In this document: positions 1 to 5,102 of the stretch, one piece after another
Numbering within the stretch: the stretch's first letter is position 1
Layout of the letters: the number at the start of each line of letters is the position of its first letter
Source: CAZXCQ01 sp964639275
GTDB taxonomy: Bacteria > Desulfobacterota > DSM-4660 > Desulfatiglandales > Desulfatiglandaceae
Direction: 5' to 3'
Assembly (NCBI GenBank): GCA_964639275.1
Contig: CAZXCQ010000355.1
Span: 1-5,379 of the forward strand
DNA length: 5,379 nt
Translations under genes and position numbers: made by a program
The notes under the pieces: generated by a model
What the model was told of the DNA's origin: nothing
The model's input: only the letters and a program-made list of their open reading frames with translations
Database searches by the model: none

Positions 1-101
1 TTATTAAAACTCGAACCCTCCTTTTCCTTGAGTAAGAGCAAGATTCGAGTTATTGTTCCAATGCAGGCCTTCCGCCGCAACCAAAGCAGTGGCCGGTGTT
101 C

Positions 102-133
102 AGGTTTCAGCAGACCCCGAAACCCTGAAACCT
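102..133. repeat. 9-bp inverted repeat with a competing inner pairing
   Basis: AGGTTTCAG at 102-110 is perfectly complementary to CTGAAACCT at 125-133. The left arm core GGTTTC can alternatively pair with GAAACC at 119-124, giving two mutually exclusive hairpins. Its role is unknown. It may be a dispersed intergenic repeat or the remains of an upstream gene's 3' end; no T-tract follows. Confidence 0.4.
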
Positions 134-181
134 TATTCCCAGCGAATCAAGGCGGTTGGCCTTGAAAAACATCTTTGCATT

Positions 182-212
182 TTGCATAGAAGTTGCAAAC
201 TAAGATTCTAAT
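182..212 (+). promoter_or_regulatory. Possible promoter of the two-component operon
   Basis: A -10-like TCTAAT (207-212, five of six consensus bases) lies 19 bases after TTGCAT (182-187), which resembles a -35 element. The spacer is longer than the usual 17 bases. The segment also contains a tandem TTTGCAT (174-180 and 181-187) and a TTTGCA/TGCAAA dyad (181-186 and 194-199). The transcript would have a leader of roughly 125 bases before the regulator gene. This is a weak call based on motif matching by eye. Confidence 0.25.
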
Positions 213-333
213 TGTCCCAGATTGTTTTTGGCTACATGATCATGCTGTTCTAGTTGGAAACCGGCTCCAAAACCGAGAGTCCAGGGAAGGTCATCTTCAG
301 TGGATTATCTGGCGGGTCGTTGTATTTTGGATT

Positions 334-337
334 GGAG
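334..337 (+). promoter_or_regulatory. Ribosome binding site that sets the regulator start
   Basis: GGAG lies six bases before the ATG at 344. It supports starting the regulator there, where the protein begins directly with the canonical first receiver strand, rather than at the upstream in-frame TTG at 254. Confidence 0.65.
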
Positions 338-343
338 TTGGAG

Positions 344-1021
344 ATGCGGGTACTTATAGTAGAAGATGACATAGAGATTGCCTCTTTTATTATGACGGGG
401 CTGAAGCAGGCGGGTTTTGGCGTGGATCACGCCGTGGATGGGGAGGACGGCCTTCATCTGGCCCTGACGCTACCCTATGATGTGGCGATTATCGATATCA
501 TGCTGCCGAAGATGGACGGACTGAGCGTTATCGAGGTCCTTCGACGCGAAAAATGCGACACGCCCATCCTCATTCTCAGCGCCAAACGATCTGTGGACGA
601 CCGGGTGCGGGGCCTGCAAATTGGCGCGGATGACTATCTCATAAAACCCTTTGTCTATTCCGAACTGCTTGCCAGGGTCCAGGCCTTGGTTCGCCGGGGC
701 AGGACCTCTACCGAACCCACGCGCCTGGTCTGCGGTGACCTCTCCCTGGACCTATTGAAACGGGAGGCAAAACGGGGAGAGAAAAAAATTGAGTTGCAGC
801 CCCGGGAGTTTGCCCTTCTCGAATACCTTATGTACAACAAAGAGCGGGTGCTCTCCAAGACCATGATCCTTGAGCATGTGTGGGATTTTCATTTTGATCC
901 CCAGACAAACGCGGTCGACGTCCTGATCTCCAGATTGAGAAGCAAGGTAGATAGAGATTTTCCGGAGAAACTGATTCATACCATTCGCGGCATCGGCTAT
1001 GTCCTTAAAGCGTCTTCGTAA
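344..1021 (+). CDS. OmpR/PhoB-family response regulator, CusR/CopR-like
   Basis: This 225-residue DNA-binding regulator is phosphorylated by the kinase encoded next to it. The receiver domain (about residues 1-115) shows the acidic pair D8/D9, the phospho-acceptor D51 in IIDIMLPKMDG, the switch S79 and the conserved K101 in KPF. A winged-helix domain follows (about 128-223), with the recognition-helix segment TNAVDVLISRLRSKVD and the closing motif IHTIRGIGYVL. Length and layout are normal for the family. I chose the ATG at 344 because it starts at the first receiver strand and has GGAG six bases upstream; the 30-residue extension from TTG 254 has no domain character. The sequence most resembles heavy-metal-type regulators, but the signal is unknown. 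It overlaps the kinase gene by 23 bases, so the two are probably translationally coupled. Likely targets are the three 11-bp-repeat sites downstream (inference). Confidence 0.95.
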   Translation: MRVLIVEDDIEIASFIMTGLKQAGFGVDHAVDGEDGLHLALTLPYDVAIIDIMLPKMDGLSVIEVLRREKCDTPILILSAKRSVDDRVRGLQIGADDYLIKPFVYSELLARVQALVRRGRTSTEPTRLVCGDLSLDLLKREAKRGEKKIELQPREFALLEYLMYNKERVLSKTMILEHVWDFHFDPQTNAVDVLISRLRSKVDRDFPEKLIHTIRGIGYVLKASS

Positions 1022-2396
1022 TGCTAAAAAGGCCCTCTGGTTCAGATTGACGCTCTGGTATTCAACCGTTTTTTTCGTCAGCTCGGTATCTCTGTTCGCC
1101 GTCACCTACTATTTCCTTTCATCCACCCTTTTGCATCAAAACCATGAGGCGGTCCTCTTGGAGGTGAATGAGATTACAGCAGAATATGTATCATCCGGTA
1201 TGGCTTCCCTGGAAAAGGAGATGAATATCATCAAGAAATCCCGAAAGAAACAGCCTTTTTTTATACGTGTTGCCGGAACCGGCAACCATACCCTTCGGAT
1301 ATTTTTCCCTTATCAATGGACAGAGTTTGATCTCAAGAGACTTGAAGGCATGAGACCGGATAAAAAAAAATGGATCAGCCTTCCATCCCGAGATGAAGAA
1401 TACTCTCTGGAGGTAAATTCCACCCGCCTATCCGATGGGAACTGGCTCCAGGTGGGACTCAGCACCGAAGGTCGCAACAAGGTCCTGGAGCGTTTTCGTG
1501 GGATCTTTGCGGGTGTGATGATCCTTATGGTCCTGATGGGATTCATGGTCGGTACTTTCCTGGCCTTTCGGGCCCTCCGGCCTGTCCAGGATATTGTCCG
1601 GACGGTCCAATCCATCACTCTGGGCAGGATGGGGAGTCGTGTGCCCCGCACAGGGGTCGGGGACGAACTGGATGATCTTGCCATGCTCTTTAATGAGATG
1701 CTGGAAAAGATTGAGACCCTCATCGACGTCATGAGATGTTCTCTTGATAATGTGGCCCATGACCTGCGAACGCCTCTGACCCGATTGCGAAGCAAGGCGG
1801 AGCGGGCCCTGCAGATTAGAGGTGATGAAGAACGTTACCGGGAGGCCTTTGCAGGCTGTATCGAGGAAACAGAAAAGATTCTTAGAATGCTGAACACCCT
1901 CATGGACATCTCGGAGGCGGAAGGCGGAATTATGCAGCTCGATAAGAGAAGGATAAACATCAGCGACTTGCTGGAAAATGTCGCTGATTTCTATCTCTAT
2001 GTGGCAGAAGAGAACCTTCTTTTCATGAGCCAGAAGATAGAGGAGGATCTCCATGCGGTGGCAGACCCGGATCGAATAGGGCAGGTCCTAGCCAATCTCC
2101 TGGACAATGCCGTCAAATACACCCCTGCTGGGGGACGGATCTCCATTGAGGCCATAAAGCAGGGCCGGGAGATTGTCGTCCACATCAAAGACAGCGGCAT
2201 TGGCATCCCCGCCGAAGCACTCCCCAGGATATGGGATCGGCTGTACCGGGCGGATCCCAGCCGTTCCAAACCCGGCCTTGGTTTGGGACTCACACTGGTC
2301 AAGGCCATCATCGATGCCCACGGCGGCCGGATTGAAGTAACGAGTGAGCCTGAAAAAGGCTCGGTCTTCAGCATCCACCTTCCCACCGGCCTATAG
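999..2396 (+). CDS. Membrane sensor histidine kinase, CusS/heavy-metal-sensor type
   Basis: This 465-residue kinase is the evident partner of the preceding regulator. It has a first membrane helix (about residues 18-40), a periplasmic sensor region of roughly 125 residues (41-166), a second membrane helix (169-190), a HAMP linker (about 190-242), a HisKA dimerisation domain with phospho-acceptor H254 in AHDLRTPL, and an ATPase domain with the N-box LLDNAVKY (N370), G1 box DSGIGIP (398-404), F-box-like IWDRLYRAD and G2 box GLGLGL (426-431). All catalytic motifs are intact. The sensor region has few histidines and no evident cysteine or methionine cluster, so metal sensing is not demonstrated. 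The start at 999 lies inside the regulator gene and has no strong ribosome site, which fits translational coupling; the ATG at 1021 is out of frame. A run of nine A residues (1362-1370) encodes D-K-K-K in the sensor region. Confidence 0.95.
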   Translation: MSLKRLRNAKKALWFRLTLWYSTVFFVSSVSLFAVTYYFLSSTLLHQNHEAVLLEVNEITAEYVSSGMASLEKEMNIIKKSRKKQPFFIRVAGTGNHTLRIFFPYQWTEFDLKRLEGMRPDKKKWISLPSRDEEYSLEVNSTRLSDGNWLQVGLSTEGRNKVLERFRGIFAGVMILMVLMGFMVGTFLAFRALRPVQDIVRTVQSITLGRMGSRVPRTGVGDELDDLAMLFNEMLEKIETLIDVMRCSLDNVAHDLRTPLTRLRSKAERALQIRGDEERYREAFAGCIEETEKILRMLNTLMDISEAEGGIMQLDKRRINISDLLENVADFYLYVAEENLLFMSQKIEEDLHAVADPDRIGQVLANLLDNAVKYTPAGGRISIEAIKQGREIVVHIKDSGIGIPAEALPRIWDRLYRADPSRSKPGLGLGLTLVKAIIDAHGGRIEVTSEPEKGSVFSIHLPTGL

Positions 2397-2418
2397 ACAT
2401 TCCTGCTGCGAAATTACG

Positions 2419-2475
2419 AACCTTTCAAAAATGTAATCTTCCTGTAAGCCTCTTGTAAGAATGCCAGGGTATGCT
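2419..2475 (+). promoter_or_regulatory. Promoter P1 with triple 11-bp direct-repeat regulator box
   Basis: TGTAATC (2432-2438), TGTAAGC (2443-2449) and TGTAAGA (2454-2460) start exactly 11 bases apart. A -10-like TATGCT follows at 2470-2475, so the last unit covers the -35 area, as in promoters activated by PhoB-type regulators. The flank AACCTTTCAAAA (2419-2430) plus the first unit is repeated at 5016-5037 with one mismatch in 22 bases. The site lies just downstream of the regulator/kinase pair and before the lipoprotein-like frame. Binding by the local regulator is inferred. Confidence 0.65.
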
Positions 2476-2485
2476 CTTATAAGAG
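2474..2485. repeat. 12-bp perfect palindrome near the P1 start site
   Basis: CTCTTATAAGAG reads the same on both strands and begins within the proposed -10 element of P1. It could be an operator at the expected transcription start, or simply the ribosome-site region of the next frame, since AAGAG is its right half. Confidence 0.35.
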
Positions 2486-2486
2486 A

Positions 2487-2693
2487 GTGAAATGTATATG
2501 TCTATCCAGCAAGCCAGCCATAGCGCAAACGGAAAGCCGGGGTCCGTTCCCCCCCCAACGCCTCCTTCCTGTGTTATTGATTTTCTCAATCCTTTTCACG
2601 GCTTCGTGCGTTACCTCCCAAAAGGATATGCTCTACCTGGGCGATCAAATGGCAAGCCTGGATATCCAAAAGACGATATTTCCTCACGGATAA
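2487..2693 (+). CDS. Very short lipoprotein-like frame, possibly broken
   Basis: The 68-residue translation has a hydrophobic stretch ending in the lipobox-like F-T-A-S-C (Cys41), followed by VTSQKDMLYLGDQMASLD. A short lipid-anchored helix after Cys is reminiscent of the start of YbgF-like coiled-coil lipoproteins. Only 28 residues follow the Cys, so the protein looks truncated, or it is a very small lipoprotein. The GTG start at 2487 is poor: no ribosome site at proper spacing and a long polar stretch before the hydrophobic core. ATG 2492, in another frame, has AAGAG six bases upstream and would join the lipobox frame if the run of eight C residues at 2549-2556 were one base shorter. That suggests a frameshift, a slippery tract or a sequencing error. 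It follows promoter P1. Function is not known. Confidence 0.45.
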   Translation: MKCICLSSKPAIAQTESRGPFPPQRLLPVLLIFSILFTASCVTSQKDMLYLGDQMASLDIQKTIFPHG

Positions 2694-2724
2694 TTTTGGG
2701 CAATGTTATGGAGAAATGTCCGGG

Positions 2725-2740
2725 TTCGGCCGAGGCCGAA
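2725..2740 (+). terminator. Compact GC-rich hairpin, possible terminator
   Basis: TTCGGC (2725-2730) and GCCGAA (2735-2740) form a perfect stem closing a CGAG loop, followed by TTTG and then an AT-rich stretch. It sits after the lipoprotein-like frame and directly before promoter P3, where a terminator would make sense. The T-run is short, so efficiency is doubtful. Confidence 0.35.
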
Positions 2741-2742
2741 TT

Positions 2743-2786
2743 TGTAATATTTCGGAAAGATTCCTGAAAGCCTTCCCTGATATTTT
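2743..2786 (+). promoter_or_regulatory. Promoter P3 with triple 11-bp repeat box, before the HtrA operon
   Basis: TGTAATA (2743-2749), GGAAAGA (2754-2760) and TGAAAGC (2765-2771) are spaced 11 bases apart, matching the layout at 2432 and 5029. TATTTT (2781-2786), preceded by TG one base away (an extended -10), occupies the same position relative to the repeats as the -10 candidates at the other two sites. The middle unit is the weakest. The AACCTTTCAAAA flank is absent here. It would give a leader of about 55 bases before the 157-residue gene. Confidence 0.5.
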
Positions 2787-2834
2787 CAGAAATGAACGGG
2801 GAGTTGCCTCAATGGAATTATGCAGTCGGGCTTG

Positions 2835-2840
2835 AAGGAG
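2835..2840 (+). promoter_or_regulatory. Strong ribosome binding site for the GTG start at 2848
   Basis: AAGGAG lies seven bases before GTG 2848. This good match and spacing justifies the GTG over the later in-frame ATG codons at 2884, 2893 and 2914. Confidence 0.75.
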
Positions 2841-2847
2841 AAATACG

Positions 2848-3321
2848 GTGCCGGCAATACTACGGAGCGATTTCAAACGATTGATGGAAGATATGGAGAA
2901 TATTGAAAGGGACATGGAAACCCTGAGACGCGGTTACTCTGCATGGACCAGGGATATTCAAGACATTGATCTGGGAAATATCCTAAAACATGCCAGGGAG
3001 CTGGAATGGAATCTCAATATGACCCTGTCGGATTGCGACATGGCATGCCGGCAGTACTGGAAGGAATACAATTTCCCGGTAGCAGAGGGGCTTCGAAGGT
3101 CGTCGGTTCTTATGGATTGCATACGTCATGGCCTGGAGGAAGTGAAAAATGGCTTTCATGAAGGAGAGAGGCATTTTTTTCTCTTTAAGGAATTACATGA
3201 TGATTGGAAGGAATTCAAGAAATGCATTTATCTGACCCATCGGCTTGTAAGCAGACCTCACGAAAGAAGAAAGAATTTTCACTGGCTCACAGAAGATGAT
3301 AGGAGAGGGAATCAAGAATGA
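2848..3321 (+). CDS. Uncharacterised 157-residue helical, probably cytosolic protein
   Basis: I do not recognise this protein. It has no signal peptide or membrane segment and is rich in charged residues. The first 30 residues (LMEDMENIERDMETLRR) look like an amphipathic helix or short coiled coil, and most of the remainder is also predicted helical by composition. It has four cysteines (C63, C67, C91, C126), the first two as C-D-M-A-C, and several His and Trp residues. The GTG start has AAGGAG at 7-base spacing. Its TGA overlaps the ATG of the HtrA-like gene (ATGA), so the two are translationally coupled and probably act in one process, although this one seems cytosolic and the partner exported. 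Expression is probably from promoter P3. Metal or redox roles for the cysteines are only a possibility. Confidence 0.8.
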   Translation: MPAILRSDFKRLMEDMENIERDMETLRRGYSAWTRDIQDIDLGNILKHARELEWNLNMTLSDCDMACRQYWKEYNFPVAEGLRRSSVLMDCIRHGLEEVKNGFHEGERHFFLFKELHDDWKEFKKCIYLTHRLVSRPHERRKNFHWLTEDDRRGNQE

Positions 3322-4748
3322 GGCGGTATGTGGCAAATTATTTATGCCTCATAATACTGAATGTTTTCCTGATTATGGCATCGGTCGAATTGCCGGCCTC
3401 ATCACGTTCAATAGCCCATGCCATGGAAGAGGATAAACCGTATGATCTCGACGAGGCCGTAAACCGAGTGGTTAAAGAAAAGGGGCCTGCTGTCGTCCAT
3501 ATTGAGGTCCTTCGCCGGAAGAAATCAATTTTTCCATTCTGGTTTTATGAGATGGCTCAACTCATAGGCAGGCATGAAAAAGCGCCTTATGAGAAACCGA
3601 ATTGGCAAAACAGGGGGACAGGGGTTTTGATCGATGAACAGGGGCATATCCTTACCAATTATCATATTGTGGGAGAGGCAACGGATCTCCAGGTGTTGCA
3701 GACGGATAGCAGGAGATTTCCCGCCAGTCTCCTGGGTGCGGATCCCGAAACGGACCTTGCCGTGATCCGGCTTCGGGTTCATCAGCCTGTTACTTATATG
3801 ACTTTCGGGGACTCCGACAAGTTGCGTTTGGGCGAACCGGTCGTGACCATCGGGTATGGAACGGATCGGAATCGGGCCGTCGAGCGTGGGATCATAACGG
3901 CCAGGCCTGAGCCCGGAATAACAGATTTTCATGCTTTGCACGATCTCATTCGGGTTGATATCCCTGTCCATCCGGACAATACAGGCGGCCCTCTTTTTGA
4001 TCTGCGGGGAAAGATCGTGGGTATCAATTCAGTCCTCATGACCCGGTTCATCGGATTGGAGGGAACAGGTTTTGCCATCCCGGGTAATGTGGCTATCCGG
4101 GTCGCAAGAAAGTTAATCAAAAACGGGACAATGGATCGGGGCTGGCTGGGCGTAACGGTCCAGGATATATCTCCCTATAAAGCGGGTTCCGTTGGCCTTG
4201 GAAGGGAGGTAGGCGCCCTGGTCGCCCACGTTGTCAGGGGAGGGCCGGCGGACAGGGCCGGCTTGAAACCAGGAGACGTGCTCACGGATTACAGAGACCA
4301 GGAAGTTATGAGTGCCGAACACCTTCAGCGTGAAGTGGCCAGGAGCCCCATTGGGGAGAAGGTGTCTCTGGCTGTTGTCAGGAATAAGGGCAGGCTGAGG
4401 GTTTCGGTTGTCATCGGGAATCTGGAGGAGGCGATCCGCGATCCCGCCTTTTTTATCAGGAATCGTCTCGGCGTGGATGTACGGTCCGTAACACCAAAGG
4501 AGGCGGATCAATATGGCCTGGATTCCAGGCAAGGGTTGGTCATTATCGGGTTCTATCCCGGCAGTCCTCTGGGCGACGTCGGCTTTGAATTGAACGATAT
4601 GATCATGGAGGTCGAAGGTAGGCCTGTCAAAGGCCCTACGCATTTCATGGATCAGATCATCAATCTGAGGCAGAGACAGAGGGTCATCATGCTCGGTCTC
4701 GATCATCGAACCGGCCGGAGCGGTTTTGTGCAGGTGGAGGTGCCTTGA
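3318..4748 (+). CDS. HtrA/DegP-like periplasmic protein with two PDZ domains and Ser-to-Thr active site
   Basis: This 476-residue protein has the HtrA layout: a signal peptide (hydrophobic core about 8-24, possible cleavage after A-H-A at 35), a trypsin-like domain (about 45-270), PDZ1 (about 275-368) and PDZ2 (about 383-476). His116 in TNYHIV and Asp146 in ETDLAVI match the catalytic triad. The family motif N-P-G-N-S-G-G-P-L reads H-P-D-N-T-G-G-P-L (219-226): the nucleophile is Thr222 (codon ACA at 3981-3983) and the oxyanion-hole glycine is Asp220. The I-G-N-P-F-G loop is also changed, to I-G-Y-G-T-D (178-183). In known HtrA proteins Ser-to-Ala mutants lose proteolysis but keep chaperone function, so this is probably a protease-dead envelope chaperone or scaffold (inference). 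The frame is intact and clean, so it is not a decaying pseudogene. It is coupled by 4-base overlaps to both neighbours. Confidence 0.93.
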   Translation: MRRYVANYLCLIILNVFLIMASVELPASSRSIAHAMEEDKPYDLDEAVNRVVKEKGPAVVHIEVLRRKKSIFPFWFYEMAQLIGRHEKAPYEKPNWQNRGTGVLIDEQGHILTNYHIVGEATDLQVLQTDSRRFPASLLGADPETDLAVIRLRVHQPVTYMTFGDSDKLRLGEPVVTIGYGTDRNRAVERGIITARPEPGITDFHALHDLIRVDIPVHPDNTGGPLFDLRGKIVGINSVLMTRFIGLEGTGFAIPGNVAIRVARKLIKNGTMDRGWLGVTVQDISPYKAGSVGLGREVGALVAHVVRGGPADRAGLKPGDVLTDYRDQEVMSAEHLQREVARSPIGEKVSLAVVRNKGRLRVSVVIGNLEEAIRDPAFFIRNRLGVDVRSVTPKEADQYGLDSRQGLVIIGFYPGSPLGDVGFELNDMIMEVEGRPVKGPTHFMDQIINLRQRQRVIMLGLDHRTGRSGFVQVEVP

Positions 4749-4936
4749 AGAAGATCGTGCTTTTGAACAGGCGTGGTGAAAAGACTGACGCTTTGGAAGC
4801 GCTGCTGAGAACGCTTTTTCCGGAGTGTGAGATTTGCAGCGCTCCGGGCATAGACAAAAATAGTAAATCACCTGTTCATTTAAGCCTTCTAAGGGCCAAG
4901 AAGGACAAAAATAAGAACAGTGGCGGATCATCCTAA
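4745..4936 (+). CDS. Small 63-residue protein coupled to the HtrA-like gene
   Basis: A TTG start overlaps the TGA of the HtrA-like gene (TTGA), with GGAGG four bases upstream (4736-4740), so translation by coupling is plausible. The first 35 residues (KKIVLLN, then EKTDALEALLRTLFP, then ECEICSAPG) have the strand-helix-strand pattern of the start of a receiver-like or Rossmann-like fold. The acidic pair expected at the end of a receiver's first strand is absent (N-R-R instead). The remainder is a Lys/Ser/Asn-rich tail without visible fold. It may be a truncated remnant of a longer regulator gene or a real small protein. No signal peptide is seen. Function is unknown. Confidence 0.55.
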   Translation: MKKIVLLNRRGEKTDALEALLRTLFPECEICSAPGIDKNSKSPVHLSLLRAKKDKNKNSGGSS

Positions 4937-4969
4937 CATGAAAACCGCCAGGTGATCATGAGATGATCC
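4921..4969 (+). repeat. Overlapping hairpins at the end of the HtrA operon
   Basis: TGGCGG (4921-4926) pairs with CCGCCA (4945-4950). GATCAT (4954-4959) and ATGATC (4963-4968) form a tight hairpin with a three-base loop. Alternatively GGATCATC (4925-4932) pairs with GATGATCC (4962-4969), excluding the other two. The segment starts in the last codons of the 63-residue frame. It could mark the transcript end or protect the mRNA, but the bases after it are CTCCCCCC rather than a T-run, so I do not call an intrinsic terminator. Confidence 0.4.
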
Positions 4970-5014
4970 TCCCCCCGCGATCCAGCAGCCCGAATACAAA
5001 TATTGAAAAATCCC

Positions 5015-5049
5015 AAACCTTTCAAAATTGTAATCTTTTTGAAAGGTTT
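5015..5049. repeat. 13-bp perfect inverted repeat inside promoter P2
   Basis: AAACCTTTCAAAA (5015-5027) is the exact reverse complement of TTTTGAAAGGTTT (5037-5049), with nine bases between them. The right arm contains the second direct-repeat unit. The left arm alone is also conserved upstream of P1, where the right arm is missing, so the left arm seems to matter by itself. The dyad may be an additional operator or an inverted regulator half-site. Confidence 0.6.
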
Positions 5050-5072
5050 TTGAAAGCTTGCGTTGATAGCAA
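5016..5072 (+). promoter_or_regulatory. Promoter P2 with triple 11-bp repeat box, before the NEW3 gene
   Basis: TGTAATC (5029-5035), TGAAAGG (5040-5046) and TGAAAGC (5051-5057) start 11 bases apart. TAGCAA (5067-5072), preceded by TGA, sits where P1 and P3 have their -10 candidates; it is itself a poor -10 match. The upstream block 5016-5037 matches 2419-2440 at 21 of 22 bases. The site lies about 45 bases before the NEW3-protein start and suggests this gene shares control with the upstream genes. Confidence 0.65.
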
Positions 5073-5102
5073 AATATCGAAAAAAGACACAGGAGGGTCA
5101 CC

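Larger units (their letters stand above)
1..343. other. Upstream intergenic region rich in small inverted repeats
   Basis: No convincing coding frame is visible here. Inverted repeats present are AACTCGAA (8-15) with TTCGAGTT (44-51); AGGTTTCAG (102-110) with CTGAAACCT (125-133); TCAAGGC (147-153) with GCCTTGA (159-165) around a 5-base loop; and the 10-base palindrome CATGATCATG (235-244). None is followed by a T-run, so I do not call any of them an intrinsic terminator. A TTG-initiated frame from 254 merges with the regulator gene but is better read as untranslated leader. Confidence 0.6.

Noticed and set aside
8..51. AACTCGAA/TTCGAGTT pair as mobile-element ends or a terminator
   Set aside because: Arms are only 8 bases with a 28-base loop, with no T-run and no transposase nearby.
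254..343. N-terminal extension of the response regulator from TTG 254
   Set aside because: The 30 added residues have no domain character, and ATG 344 has its own ribosome site and starts at the first receiver strand.
1362..1370. Run of nine A residues in the kinase gene as a frameshift site
   Set aside because: The frame continues intact through all kinase motifs, so no break is seen; slippage is possible but unsupported.
1428..2054. 208-codon open frame on the minus strand
   Set aside because: It lies opposite the histidine kinase, whose motifs are all intact; it is a codon-bias shadow.
2492..2767. 91-codon frame overlapping the lipoprotein-like frame
   Set aside because: The full translation is low in recognisable structure and runs through the hairpin and promoter P3; only its start region is of interest, as a possible start for the lipobox frame.
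4113..4931. 272-codon open frame on the minus strand
   Set aside because: It is antisense to the well-supported HtrA-like gene, its translation has no recognisable domain, and it has no promoter or ribosome site context.
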